From NCBI GenBank assembly GCA_903905065.1, contig CAIVEW010000068.1, positions 1 through 64,000 on the forward strand: a stretch of 64,000 nucleotides of DNA, written 5' to 3'. Positions 42,676 to 52,163 of this stretch are shown here, in pieces. Below the pieces are notes generated by a model. It did no database searches, was not told the origin of the DNA, and was given only the letters and a program-made list of their open reading frames with translations. The position numbers and the translations under genes are program-made. Numbering within the stretch: position 1 is the stretch's first letter; every line of letters begins with the position of its first letter. This stretch comes from an uncultured Bacteroidota bacterium (GTDB lineage: Bacteria; Bacteroidota; Bacteroidia; Chitinophagales; Chitinophagaceae).

Positions 42676-43848
42676 ATGCCACTTACTCCCGACAAAGAAA
42701 CAATCCCAAAGAATGCCGGCATCTACCTGCACATTCCTTTCTGCAAGCAAGCCTGTGTATATTGCAACTTCCATTTTTCCACTTCGTTGAAATACAAGGA
42801 TGATGTAATGCAGGCTATGCTTCGGGAGATAGAGATGCAGCGGGATTACCTCCGGGGCATGGAGATAGAAACCATCTACTTCGGCGGCGGCACCCCTTCG
42901 TTATTGTCGGCCGATGAGATAAACAGATTATTTGATGCTATCCTGAAATATTACCCGGTAAAGGAACTTAAAGAATGCACACTCGAAGCAAATCCCGATG
43001 ACCTGGATAAGCACTACTTGCGGTCGTTAAGAGGTACACCGGTAAACAGGTTTAGTATAGGTGTGCAATCATTCCGGGAAGAAGACCTGCTGTATATGAA
43101 GCGGGCGCATAATGCACAGCAGGCCGACTATGCGATCAAAGCCGCACAGGATGCCGGCTTTGATAATCTGAGTATTGACCTTATTTACGGTACGCCCGGC
43201 CTTACTGACGCTGCATGGAAAAACAATCTTTCTAAAGTAAAGGAGATGGGCATACCGCACTTTTCCTCTTATGCACTTACCGTGGAAGACAAGACAGCAT
43301 TGCAATACGCCATAGCACATAAAAAGGCTCAACCGGTGGACCCGGAACAAGCGGCGGGACAGTTTGAAATACTCATGGAGCAGGCTGCTGTGATGGGATA
43401 CGAGCATTACGAAATATCGAACCTGGCAACGAATGGGAAGTATGCGGTGCACAATACCAACTACTGGCGCGGGAATCACTACCTGGGTATCGGTCCATCG
43501 GCTCATTCGTTCAATGGTACATCGCGCAGGTGGAACGTGGCCAACAATGCGTTGTATGCAACGGGCATTTTAAAGGATCGAAAACTGAATTTTGAAGAAG
43601 AACAACTGAGCCCGATAGCTCATCTCAATGAATATATCATGACTTCCCTGCGTACTATGTGGGGCTGTGACCTGGATAAAATAGCGCGCGAATGGGACAG
43701 TACCTGTGCCAAAGAAGTTGAAAACAGCAGCCATCTTTTCATGGAGAAAAAATGGCTTATGCAGCAGGGGTGGATATTGCTGCTGACCAATGAGGGTAAA
43801 TTATTCGCGGACAAAATTGCCGCGGAGTTGTTTGTATCGGAGCGATAA
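42676..43848 (+). CDS. hemW: Radical SAM heme chaperone HemW-like
   Basis: 390 residues from ATG 42676. The radical SAM cluster motif CKQACVYC (C23, C27, C30) sits in GIYLHIPFCKQACVYCNFHF, followed by FGGGTPSLL, VNRFSIGVQSF and LSIDLIYGTPG. The C-terminal HemN-like domain is present (HNTNYWRGNHYLGIGPSAHSF). The CxxxCxxC without an extra fourth cysteine fits HemW, the heme-insertion chaperone, rather than HemN. An in-frame ATG at 42607 would add 23 residues unlike the family. Confidence 0.92.
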   Translation: MPLTPDKETIPKNAGIYLHIPFCKQACVYCNFHFSTSLKYKDDVMQAMLREIEMQRDYLRGMEIETIYFGGGTPSLLSADEINRLFDAILKYYPVKELKECTLEANPDDLDKHYLRSLRGTPVNRFSIGVQSFREEDLLYMKRAHNAQQADYAIKAAQDAGFDNLSIDLIYGTPGLTDAAWKNNLSKVKEMGIPHFSSYALTVEDKTALQYAIAHKKAQPVDPEQAAGQFEILMEQAAVMGYEHYEISNLATNGKYAVHNTNYWRGNHYLGIGPSAHSFNGTSRRWNVANNALYATGILKDRKLNFEEEQLSPIAHLNEYIMTSLRTMWGCDLDKIAREWDSTCAKEVENSSHLFMEKKWLMQQGWILLLTNEGKLFADKIAAELFVSER

Positions 43849-43894
43849 TATTGTTATTTCATACAGCTAGCCGGGCTGGTGGCGATAGTATTAT

Positions 43895-43923
43895 GTAGAG
43901 ACGTTGCAATGCAACGTCTCTAC
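43895..43923. repeat. Perfect 14-bp-arm palindrome between convergent genes
   Basis: GTAGAGACGTTGCA, one A, TGCAACGTCTCTAC. No T-tract follows, so it may be a dispersed palindromic element or a 3'-end hairpin for both neighbours. Very similar palindromes are frequent in cyanobacteria and Bacteroidota (from memory, not searched). Confidence 0.75.
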
Positions 43924-43952
43924 GCGATACCGAATATATAATTACAGGCTTC

Positions 43953-45536
43953 TTACCTGATTATAGCGCCCCTTTTTCCTCGTGGGGTGTAAAGCCGCAT
44001 CAGGGTACTGTTTTCCGCCCGTATCTCGTACTCAATATTTGGGGACGGATTCGCGTCGTCAGGGTAGTCGGTGGGATGAAGGCGGAAATTGGTGATAAAA
44101 TAATCCGATTCGGGCGCATTGGTTGTCCATACAAAACGATTGCGCTCCTTTGCAGGCAACATCAGTATGTTATTGTCGAGCGGGGTCTTGTGTTCGCAGC
44201 ATATCTTAATATGTTGGGAGGTATCATTGGCTATGATATAATCGAGCCCCTGCTTGTAGCTGCACGCCCAATATTCGAAATCATAGTTTCGGCGTAGGTA
44301 TTCCTCATCATGCGACACCAACGGATTGAAATACACCTGTGGAAACGGATGGTTTCGTACGATGAAGAAGAGCAGCCCCGCCAGTTGCAGGACGCAGGCC
44401 ACCAGCAATCCGGTTTTCATCTTGCCTTTCCAGAACCTGTGGATAGCATAGATGGCCATGAATACAAATGGGGGATAAACGAAATAAAGGTGTCTCCAAT
44501 CGTCGTAGATCACTGAATGCAAAAGAATGACTGCGAAAATGGGCGCCAGGAAACCGGCGAGGTATAATGCATAGTTACGCTCCTGAGTGTTTTGAAACCA
44601 GGCGAGCGGCTTTTTTATGAACGCATAAGCGATAAGGCCCGCTCCTGCAAAACCGGCCACAAGCCACAGCAATGGATTAGAGATGGTGAACCATACCGGG
44701 AAGTAGTTCCATGGTATTTCGGTTGACTTGATGGCTTTTCCCTGGAACAACACAGATACGTGCCAGTCGAAGCTCGCCATCTTGGTGAATGACTCACCAA
44801 ATTTCTTTATCGGGGACTTCCATATATAGGGCCATGAGGCATAGAGCAACGTGCAGAAGCCTAACATGAACAGCCCCAAGTGTATGAGCTGTCTTGCCGG
44901 TTTCTCTTTTTTCTTCATGTCGGCAAGAAGGTCAATAACCAAAAAGCCAATGATAATAAGGAAATACATGACCCCCATGATCCTTATGCTGGTGGCGTAG
45001 CCCGCGGCTACCCCCAATAGCAGGAAAAGCCATTTTTTCTGCTGCGCGAATGCTGCCTGGCAAAGGGTAAGCATAACAATGACCATGCACAGGAACGGCA
45101 TATCCTTACTATTGAAAAAGGAATGACCATAAAGCCGGGGGTTGAGTGCGAGCATCAAAAAGGCAAGCGTTGCCAGCCATTTGTCCTTAAACAGGCGAAG
45201 AACAAGCACATAAGCAAACAGGCAACTGATGAGGAAAAATACATTCGTCACAATATGCCGCGTTTCGTAGATCACTTTTGGGTCTTTCTGCCGGAGGCCT
45301 TTTTCAATAAAGATCAGCAGCAACTCATATCCTGCTCCATGATTATCCGACGGAGTGAGGAAAAGTTCCTTGCTGCCGTGGTAAATATAGTTGAAGCTAA
45401 GCAGGCCGGGCCCTCTCTGTGCGGGTTCGTCCCATGCCATGCCATAATCTCTGTACGTAACAAGACCCACGATGAGTAAAACAACGAACAGCAAAATACC
45501 CGGTAAGTACGGGGCTAATTTTTCATTGACCTTCAT
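43953..45536 (-). CDS. GT39/ArnT-like membrane glycosyltransferase
   Basis: 527 residues with roughly a dozen hydrophobic segments. The early loop DYGMAWDEPAQRG has the acidic pair typical of GT-C enzymes, with the family pattern NPRLYGHSFFNSKDMPFLCMV. The C-terminal ~100 residues are periplasmic (WACSYKQGLDYIIAND, IKICCEHKTPLDNNI). Such proteins transfer sugars from polyprenyl-phosphate carriers onto lipids or proteins outside the inner membrane. Its neighbours at 45563 and 48219 are related GT-C proteins with TPR tails, so the three may serve one envelope glycan or protein glycosylation path. Confidence 0.8.
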   Translation of the reverse strand: MKVNEKLAPYLPGILLFVVLLIVGLVTYRDYGMAWDEPAQRGPGLLSFNYIYHGSKELFLTPSDNHGAGYELLLIFIEKGLRQKDPKVIYETRHIVTNVFFLISCLFAYVLVLRLFKDKWLATLAFLMLALNPRLYGHSFFNSKDMPFLCMVIVMLTLCQAAFAQQKKWLFLLLGVAAGYATSIRIMGVMYFLIIIGFLVIDLLADMKKKEKPARQLIHLGLFMLGFCTLLYASWPYIWKSPIKKFGESFTKMASFDWHVSVLFQGKAIKSTEIPWNYFPVWFTISNPLLWLVAGFAGAGLIAYAFIKKPLAWFQNTQERNYALYLAGFLAPIFAVILLHSVIYDDWRHLYFVYPPFVFMAIYAIHRFWKGKMKTGLLVACVLQLAGLLFFIVRNHPFPQVYFNPLVSHDEEYLRRNYDFEYWACSYKQGLDYIIANDTSQHIKICCEHKTPLDNNILMLPAKERNRFVWTTNAPESDYFITNFRLHPTDYPDDANPSPNIEYEIRAENSTLMRLYTPRGKRGAIIR

Positions 45537-45562
45537 TTTGGAATATTTTCAATTTCTTATAC

Positions 45563-47488
45563 TTACTTAAACTGTTTTGCCAGTGCTTCATACTTCGCAG
45601 CAGAGTCCAGTTTACCCAATGTTCTGTACACAATACCAGCATAGCCAAATGCTTTGTGATCATTGTATGCCGGGGATATTGCAATGGATTTGGTAAACCC
45701 TGTTGCTGCCGAATCATACTTCTGCTCCTGGTAATAACATACGGCCAGGTTGAACTGTGCAATAACGTTCGTTGGGTCTTGCTGCACGCTCGTGCGGTAA
45801 TAGCCAAGCGCATCGTGATACTTTTGCAAGGTCAGGTATACTGTGCCCAGGTTGGCGATGGCGCTGGAGAGTTTCGGGTTCAGCGCTATTGCCTTTGTCA
45901 GCTCCGCAATGGAGGAATCATATTTTTTCTGCATCAGGTATATTGCTCCCAGATCAGCATGGGTATCGGCCTTTAACGGGTATATAGCGATAGACTTCTT
46001 GTAGTACTTGACGGCCGAATCACACTCGGTAGCTTGTATCTGTGGATTAGGTTCCGCCGTTCCTATACGTTTATACTCCACTGCAAGGCAATTGGTACTT
46101 CGCCAGCTATTGGGCGCTGTCTCCACGCCGCTTCTGAAGAGGGCCATGTTGCTACTCCAGTCTTCATTACGAGCCATTGACCGACCAGCATATAATACAG
46201 AGACGCCGATAACCACATAAGAGAGGTTACGTGCGTTGGCGTAAGCAACCGTCGCCATATCAGACTTGAACAGTCGGGCTGGCAGCAGAACGACCACGAT
46301 GCAGAACGCAAGCGAGCCAATGAATGTAAAGCGCTCACCAGCAGTGGCGCCTATCTGTATGAGCAAACCGGAAGTAACGCCCATGGCGAAGAAATAAAAG
46401 AGAATGCAATAGGCGATCACATTCTTACTCTTAAAATTCGCAATAGCGTAAGCTAACAACCCTGTGAATATTACCAGCGATATGATCGAAATTAAATTGG
46501 TGATATTCGTTATCGGCATCTGGTTATAAGAATAGTCGAACGACAGTCGGTAGGGGAAAATGAGCAGTTCGAGGTACTTAAGCTGTATGCGTAGGATAGT
46601 GCCGATCTTATCGCCAAAATTATGGATCCCTGCGAAAGTATTTTCTGTGATAGACACATCTCCCGCGCCCGCCTCAAGTATCATGCCGCGTATCAGCAGA
46701 AACAATCCGGTCATGGCGTAATATGGTGCAGAAGCAATGACGATCTTTTTGAGATTGGCAGAGGTAAAAAAATATAGCGTCAGGGGGGCAATGGCAATGA
46801 AGCAAACGGGGCTTTCTTTAGCCAGCAGTGCTATGAAGAAATAAAAGCAGGAAAGGATAAGGTGCTTCGGTTTGCTGTTTTCAATGTACTTAAACGTCTG
46901 CAACATGGTCAGTACGCTGAACATCAGCGCCAGTATCTCGTCGCGGCTTTTCACGCTGGCCATTACCTCGGTATGTATGGGGTGCAGCTCAAACAGCAAT
47001 ATGATGAGGAAAGGTATGTAAGGCGAATACGTGGGCATCATTTTGCGCAGCATCCGGAACAAAAGCATCATGAGTATGCAGGCGAGTACAAGATTTACAA
47101 AGTGGCTGACCGAAGGGTTAAATCCACCGACAACAGCATGCTCCACCGCGAAAGTGGCAGGCAGCAAAGGGCGGTAGGAACCATTGTTGCTTTTGTCAAA
47201 ACAGTAATTCTTGCCGTGCGTAAATAAAGCCGGTATGCACTTTAGTCCGCCAATATCCGGCAGGTCTATGAGGTTGCCTTTGGAAGTAAAGACAGCATCG
47301 TCGTAAGTATATTCGTAACCGATGGTGCGGGCGTTGACAATAAATACCACAGCCATCAGGACAATGATGTACCATTTATCGGTCATCCCCGCTGAAGGTT
47401 TGGGGGCAGGTTGCTGCGGTTTTTTATTGGGTACCTGGGGTGGGGCCTTTGGCGCCTCTGCCCTCAGGACGGGTTTCTTTTTTGCCAC
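45563..47488 (-). CDS. GT-C-type membrane protein with C-terminal TPR repeats, paralogue 1
   Basis: 641 residues. After a Lys/Pro/Ala/Gln-rich leader (~1-34) come about 11 hydrophobic segments (~35-430), including YEYTYDDAVF and ELHPIHTEVMASVKSRDEILALMFSV, the hallmark of the DUF1736/TMTC-like family. The C-terminal ~190 residues form at least four TPRs (DTHADLGAIYLMQKKYDSSIAELTKAI, ALGYYRTSVQQDPTNVIAQFN). TMTC-like proteins are O-mannosyltransferases in animals; the bacterial homologues are uncharacterised. Starts 26 bp upstream of the ArnT-like gene end. Confidence 0.8.
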   Translation of the reverse strand: MAKKKPVLRAEAPKAPPQVPNKKPQQPAPKPSAGMTDKWYIIVLMAVVFIVNARTIGYEYTYDDAVFTSKGNLIDLPDIGGLKCIPALFTHGKNYCFDKSNNGSYRPLLPATFAVEHAVVGGFNPSVSHFVNLVLACILMMLLFRMLRKMMPTYSPYIPFLIILLFELHPIHTEVMASVKSRDEILALMFSVLTMLQTFKYIENSKPKHLILSCFYFFIALLAKESPVCFIAIAPLTLYFFTSANLKKIVIASAPYYAMTGLFLLIRGMILEAGAGDVSITENTFAGIHNFGDKIGTILRIQLKYLELLIFPYRLSFDYSYNQMPITNITNLISIISLVIFTGLLAYAIANFKSKNVIAYCILFYFFAMGVTSGLLIQIGATAGERFTFIGSLAFCIVVVLLPARLFKSDMATVAYANARNLSYVVIGVSVLYAGRSMARNEDWSSNMALFRSGVETAPNSWRSTNCLAVEYKRIGTAEPNPQIQATECDSAVKYYKKSIAIYPLKADTHADLGAIYLMQKKYDSSIAELTKAIALNPKLSSAIANLGTVYLTLQKYHDALGYYRTSVQQDPTNVIAQFNLAVCYYQEQKYDSAATGFTKSIAISPAYNDHKAFGYAGIVYRTLGKLDSAAKYEALAKQFK

Positions 47489-47637
47489 TGTATTTATCCT
47501 TTATACTATCTCTATGCAATGTAAAAACAAAATCAGTACTATACAAACGTCTGAATCGCGATTTGACTGATTAAAGGATCTCCTGAGTTGGGAAATATAG
47601 TATGTATACCTAAAACATAAAGATATTATCGTTCTAT

Positions 47638-47931
47638 CTAGTTTGCGTTCGGGTCTTTGAATGTAGAAAGTACCGTCTGTACAATAATGGTCTGCGTGTT
47701 TTCCTTTATTGTGTAATGTATTGCATATGGAAATCTATTGATAATAGCGAACCTAACATTCAGGTACCGGATAGCTCGCGTGAAAGGATTAAGCTGTATT
47801 TGTTCAATCTGCTTTTCAAATTCGATCATGAATTCAATCTCCAAACCGTCTCTTTGATAATTGTAATAATTGAGTGCATTCTGCAATTCCTCTATTGCCT
47901 CTGGTGAAAATTGAATGGACCAAAGAGCCAT
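47638..47931 (-). CDS. ParE/RelE-family toxin
   Basis: 97 residues: WSIQFSPEAIEELQNALNYYNYQRDGLEIEF then FEKQIEQIQLNPFTRAIRYLNVRFAIINRFPYAIHYTI, the ParE/RelE fold with its basic/aromatic core. Its ATG follows the antitoxin stop at once (TAA ATG). Whether it targets gyrase (ParE) or the ribosome (RelE) cannot be read here. The module lies between two TPR glycosyltransferase paralogues. Confidence 0.85.
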   Translation of the reverse strand: MALWSIQFSPEAIEELQNALNYYNYQRDGLEIEFMIEFEKQIEQIQLNPFTRAIRYLNVRFAIINRFPYAIHYTIKENTQTIIVQTVLSTFKDPNAN

Positions 47932-48156
47932 TTACCTGAATTTTAGGCGCTTACGAACTTCATCCCATGATACTAACTCGTTCGGGTTTTTATCGTAATA
48001 ATCTATTCTTCTTTTCACTTCAGTTAATTGAGCGGGAGAAATTTCAGTATCCTCTTCCTGTCCAACAAGAAACTCGACAGCATCAACCTTCTGAAGGTCT
48101 TCAATCAGTGCCGCCGCGTATTGCTTTTTTATCCTGATATGATATGTGCTGTGCAT
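47932..48156 (-). CDS. Antitoxin of the ParE/RelE pair
   Basis: 74 residues. The C-terminal segment KRRIDYYDKNPNELVSWDEVRKRLKF is typical of Bacteroidota addiction-module antitoxins. The N-terminal part is short and mixed (STYHIRIKKQYAAALIEDLQKVDAVEFL); a clear HTH or RHH is not visible. Directly upstream of the toxin, with a -7-like element at 48196-48203. Confidence 0.8.
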   Translation of the reverse strand: MHSTYHIRIKKQYAAALIEDLQKVDAVEFLVGQEEDTEISPAQLTEVKRRIDYYDKNPNELVSWDEVRKRLKFR

Positions 48157-48195
48157 CGCCTAATTATTAAAAAGGGAGTAAGAGTTTCGCTTTCT

Positions 48196-48203
48196 CAAAG
48201 ATA
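48196..48203 (-). promoter_or_regulatory. Putative -7 element of the toxin-antitoxin pair
   Basis: TATCTTTG on the minus strand, exact TAnnTTTG match, 40 bp before the antitoxin ATG. It lies in the short space between the TPR protein stop and the module. Confidence 0.45.
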
Positions 48204-48218
48204 CGAAATTGTATGCAA

Positions 48219-50144
48219 TCATTTTCCCCCCTTCAGCGCATTATTCAGCAACGCCCGGTAATGCTGGGCATTTGCAGAGTCGCCCATGAACCTGTAAATA
48301 TTGCTGATGCTCATCAGCACATTTGGCGGCTGGTTTGGGTTTTTGCGCATGGCCATCATGTAGTATTTTTCAGATTCTTTGAAGTTGCCGCTGTTTCCGT
48401 AGGCAGCAGCCAGGTTGCAGATAGCATCATTGAAGGTTGTATCTCTCGCCACAAGCTTGCCCAGTACCTGTATGGCTTCAGGGAGTGCATTGTGCCGCAA
48501 CAGGATGGACCCCATATTATTAGCCGCCTGCCTGCTCAGGCTATCGTATAGGAGCGTAGTTTTATAACTGGCTACCGCAGAATCATCCCGGCCTCCGAAT
48601 TCAAAAGCATATCCTTTCATCAGCCAGGCATCGCTGGTCAGCAATATGGCATTGCTTGCATTTAAATGCTCAACCGCATTCGTCATCAGCTCTTTCCTGG
48701 CATTCGGCTCTTTTTCGGCGTTCAGCAGCCGCACATATTCTACACCTAGCAGATAGTGTGCCCGCCAGCTATTGGGGGCTGTTTCCATGCCGCTCTTGTA
48801 AAGGTCCAGGTTGTTTTTCCACACTTCGTTCCGGGCCACGGTCTTTACCGCATAAAGTACAGATACAGCGATCAAAACCATAAAGACGCGCGGGGCAGTG
48901 GCATAGCTAAGATTTACCTTGTCCGACTTCAGCAGTTTAACTACGAGGAATACCAGCGCTATGCAGTATCCCAGCGAAGCCGTGTACATGAAGCGCTCTG
49001 CCATTGTCGCACCAATATCCACCAATATATTGGCTGTGATGGCGGCGCCGGCAAAATAGAACAGTATGCTGTAAGAGAAAACATCCTTCCGCTTCAGGTT
49101 GATGAGTGCGTAGCCCAGAAGCGTGAGAATCACCAAGACAGAAAGAAGCGCCTTAGGGTTCGAGAAGCTAATGATCGGTATCTGGTTAAAAGAATAATCG
49201 TAAGACAGCGGGTGCGGGAAGACCAAGAGAATGAGATACTTAAACTGGATAAACAATGCTGTGGCCAGTTTGTCGCCGTAGTTGGTTGCGGCCATGAGGG
49301 CATTATTATTCACCATTATCCTCACTTTTTCGCCGTCGCTTTCTATGAATGCTGCGCGCATCAGCATGTATATTCCCGCTATGACCACATAGCGGGCGGT
49401 TGCCTTAATGATCTTCGACATTTTTACATCCCTGAAGAAGTAAGCAGTCAGTGGCAGAATGGCAACGAAAGTAATAGAACTCTCCTTTGACAGCAACGCC
49501 AAAAAGAAGAACACCGCTGACAATACAAGGCTGACTACCTTATCATTGTCGATGTACTTAAAGCTGTACAGCATACTCACGGCCGTGAACAGCAGGGCCA
49601 GCAATTCATCCCTGCTTTTTACGCTCGCCACTACCTCGGTATGTATGGGGTGCAGTTCAAAAAGCAACATGATAAAAAACGGAATGAAGGCGGAATAATT
49701 ATTGAATACACGCCGAAGCAGCTTGTAGAGGCAGAATATCTGCAAGGCGAAAAGAATAAGGTTGATCAGGTGGCTGACAACAGGGTTAAAATCGAAAAGC
49801 GTCTTCTCAACCGCGAAGCTGATCAGCATCAATGGCCTGTAAGAGGCATCGTGATTTTTAAATACGCCATAGTATGCGGCATGGGTGAAGAATTGTGGTA
49901 TGGATGCCACCCCCTCTCTTACCAGCGGGTTATCTTTTGTAAAATAGGGGTCATCCAGTGTATAGTCGTACCGGAGCGTGGCGATGTTTGCAAGCAAAGC
50001 AACGGCAATTAGTATCATCACCAGCCACTTGCCGCCCGGCGCCTTTATTTTCGGCATGGCAGCCTGTACCGGTTGTTTAGTAATAACCGGCGCAGCCTCC
50101 TTTGCCTTTGGCTGTGTTGGTTTTTGCTGTTGTTTCTTAGCCAT
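48219..50144 (-). CDS. GT-C-type membrane protein with C-terminal TPR repeats, paralogue 2
   Basis: 641 residues from ATG 50144 (MAKKQQQKPTQPKAK), the same length as paralogue 1. Shared landmarks are the Lys/Gln/Pro leader, TLRYDYTLDDPYF, ELHPIHTEVVASVKSRDELLALLFTA, LSYDYSFNQIPI and the mature C-terminal TPRs (ANNMGSILLRHNALPEAIQVLGKL, AAAYGNSGNFKESEKYYMMAM). They are tandem duplicates separated by the toxin-antitoxin pair. Probable inner-membrane glycosyltransferase; substrate unknown. Confidence 0.8.
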   Translation of the reverse strand: MAKKQQQKPTQPKAKEAAPVITKQPVQAAMPKIKAPGGKWLVMILIAVALLANIATLRYDYTLDDPYFTKDNPLVREGVASIPQFFTHAAYYGVFKNHDASYRPLMLISFAVEKTLFDFNPVVSHLINLILFALQIFCLYKLLRRVFNNYSAFIPFFIMLLFELHPIHTEVVASVKSRDELLALLFTAVSMLYSFKYIDNDKVVSLVLSAVFFFLALLSKESSITFVAILPLTAYFFRDVKMSKIIKATARYVVIAGIYMLMRAAFIESDGEKVRIMVNNNALMAATNYGDKLATALFIQFKYLILLVFPHPLSYDYSFNQIPIISFSNPKALLSVLVILTLLGYALINLKRKDVFSYSILFYFAGAAITANILVDIGATMAERFMYTASLGYCIALVFLVVKLLKSDKVNLSYATAPRVFMVLIAVSVLYAVKTVARNEVWKNNLDLYKSGMETAPNSWRAHYLLGVEYVRLLNAEKEPNARKELMTNAVEHLNASNAILLTSDAWLMKGYAFEFGGRDDSAVASYKTTLLYDSLSRQAANNMGSILLRHNALPEAIQVLGKLVARDTTFNDAICNLAAAYGNSGNFKESEKYYMMAMRKNPNQPPNVLMSISNIYRFMGDSANAQHYRALLNNALKGGK

Positions 50145-50295
50145 ACGATAGCAATATAAAAACAAAATAACTACTACCCAAACCGATGACAAACAGCATA
50201 GTATTTATCAAGGTATCGGCACCTAGTAAATATAATATCGTTGGTTGTTGTTTATTGCAAAAAAATCATCACCTTTAAACCTCAAAACCAGCCAT

Positions 50296-50841
50296 ATGAC
50301 ACTGCATTTTCTACTGATGTTCCAATTCCTGTTCGGTTATACACCGGTGAAAACAGATGCTATTCCGAAGTCCATCTATGAGTTCAAAGTACCCGGCCTT
50401 ACCAGGGGCACTATTGACTTTTCAAAGTATAAGGGTAAGAAGATACTGATCGTCAACACGGCTTCGCAGTGCGGAAATACACCCCAGTATGCCGACCTGG
50501 AAGCGCTGTCGAAAAAATATGCCGGCAAACTGGTGATCGTAGGCTTCCCGGCCAATAATTTTGGTGCACAGGAGCCGGGCTCTAACACGGAAATAGCGGA
50601 ATTCTGCCAGAAGAATTACAGCGTCACTTTTCCTATGGCAGCTAAAATCTCCGTAAAGGGAGATGACATGGCCCCCATATATCACTGGCTTACTGAAAAG
50701 GCACACAACAATTTCCAGGACAGTGAAGTAAAATGGAACTTCCAGAAATACCTGATCGATGAAAAGGGCAACCTGGTAGCTGTTTTCGCCCCTAAGGAAA
50801 AACCGATGAGCCCGGAGATAATTGCCGCAATTGAAAAGTAA
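50296..50841 (+). CDS. Glutathione peroxidase-like thiol peroxidase
   Basis: 181 residues from ATG 50296, with a hydrophobic N-terminus (TLHFLLMFQFLFGYTP), possibly a signal for export. ILIVNTASQCGNTPQY has C59 in place of selenocysteine, FPANNFGAQEPG provides Q92 and VKWNFQKYLID provides W147/N148: the catalytic tetrad is complete. Most bacterial members reduce peroxides with thioredoxin. It converges with, and abuts, the 50842 gene without spacing. Confidence 0.93.
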   Translation: MTLHFLLMFQFLFGYTPVKTDAIPKSIYEFKVPGLTRGTIDFSKYKGKKILIVNTASQCGNTPQYADLEALSKKYAGKLVIVGFPANNFGAQEPGSNTEIAEFCQKNYSVTFPMAAKISVKGDDMAPIYHWLTEKAHNNFQDSEVKWNFQKYLIDEKGNLVAVFAPKEKPMSPEIIAAIEK

Positions 50842-52116
50842 TTACCTAACCAGGGTAACGTTTCCGTTCACATAAGTTTCTCCACCGGGAGATGAGTTAA
50901 GTCCTGCGAACGCCCCATTGTAGGAATACCGCAACCTATAGTAGTATACGCCCATTTCCTGCGGTTTACCATCGAAGGTGCCATTCCATTTTTCGCCGGG
51001 ATCAACCGTTTGGAAGACAAGCTGGCCCCAACGATTGTAGATATTGAAGCTATAGTCCTTCAGGTCAGGGGAGCAGTAGTTGTTACCGGGGCCAAAGAGA
51101 TCATTGAGCCCGTCACCGTTGGGTGTAAAGGCGGATGGCAGCCATACGCAATCCTGCACGGGCATTTCCTTCACTTTAAACGTATCCACCGCATAGCCGC
51201 AGCCACTCCAGCGCTGCCGGGTATAGGTGCCGGTTCCCTGCACGGTTATTTGCAAAGAGGTATCTCCATTATACCATTCATACTGGCCCGCGGCTTTACC
51301 GACACCAATTGTGATGGGAAATTGAGGCGTATAAATAGTTGTATCCGTAGCTTCGGGGTTTGCCATATCAGTAACACAAACATCATCCACAAGCATATAG
51401 CATATGGAATGTATCTTCCCGATGTCATTCACCGGCGAGTACAATAGTTGGTAATTCAGTGTATCGGAAAAGAAACGCCCGATGGTAAGCCATTGCTCAC
51501 CCCCCGTGGCATGGTAAACGCCAGATACCAATGTCCAGTTTGCCGTATCGGTAACAAAGGAGCCGGAGGGAGTATGTATATCGGGCGGACCATTTACATA
51601 GAACATAGGCCCCTCGCAATTAGTGTCCAGCATGTTCACCGTGAGCCGGGCACCAATATTATCCACCGAAATAATATTGTAGGCTTCGCGGGCATGGTTG
51701 GTCAGGCATACATAATAGCTCACATAGTAAGCGTGGCCGGCCTGCATGGGTGATGAGAGTTTGGTTTCCAGGTATTCGGCCCAATAGTCGGAAGAATTGT
51801 GAAACACAGAGCCCGCAAACATGGAAATACCTGCATAAGCCTCACCACCGTGCGGTTTGTGATAGCCATCCAGCGACAGATTTGGGACCCTTACCTGGTC
51901 GTTTGTGGCGCAGGTATTAAAATAATCCGGTGTGGTATTCATAGGGCTCACCCAATCGAGTGTAGAGGGGAAGTCGTAATAAATGGGTAAATAAATGATC
52001 TCGCTACGGCCGGTGGGGCATTTATATTTTTCTTCAAAGCCCGGGTTGGTTACCAGGTTCTGGCCGTGCGCGGCCAGGGCGCAGCACAAAAATAGTATGG
52101 CGAAATATTTATACAT
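50842..52116 (-). CDS. Secreted protein with type-B T9SS sorting domain (gliding-motility C-terminal domain)
   Basis: 424 residues with a signal peptide (YFAILFLCCALAAHGQ). The N-terminal ~200 residues form a jelly-roll-like carbohydrate-binding type domain (NLVTNPGFEEKYKCPTG, MQAGHAYYVSYYVCL). The C-terminal ~85 residues hold WLPSAFTPNGDGLNDLFGPG, SFNIYNRWGQLVFQT, GEKWNGTFDGKPQEMGVYYYRLRY and NGNVTLVR, the CHU_C/gliding-motility sorting signal. It should be carried by the type IX secretion system to the surface. Its ligand is unknown. Confidence 0.9.
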   Translation of the reverse strand: MYKYFAILFLCCALAAHGQNLVTNPGFEEKYKCPTGRSEIIYLPIYYDFPSTLDWVSPMNTTPDYFNTCATNDQVRVPNLSLDGYHKPHGGEAYAGISMFAGSVFHNSSDYWAEYLETKLSSPMQAGHAYYVSYYVCLTNHAREAYNIISVDNIGARLTVNMLDTNCEGPMFYVNGPPDIHTPSGSFVTDTANWTLVSGVYHATGGEQWLTIGRFFSDTLNYQLLYSPVNDIGKIHSICYMLVDDVCVTDMANPEATDTTIYTPQFPITIGVGKAAGQYEWYNGDTSLQITVQGTGTYTRQRWSGCGYAVDTFKVKEMPVQDCVWLPSAFTPNGDGLNDLFGPGNNYCSPDLKDYSFNIYNRWGQLVFQTVDPGEKWNGTFDGKPQEMGVYYYRLRYSYNGAFAGLNSSPGGETYVNGNVTLVR

Positions 52117-52163
52117 CAGGCCACATATAACGCATAAAATTACGAAATATTGTAACGAGACCC

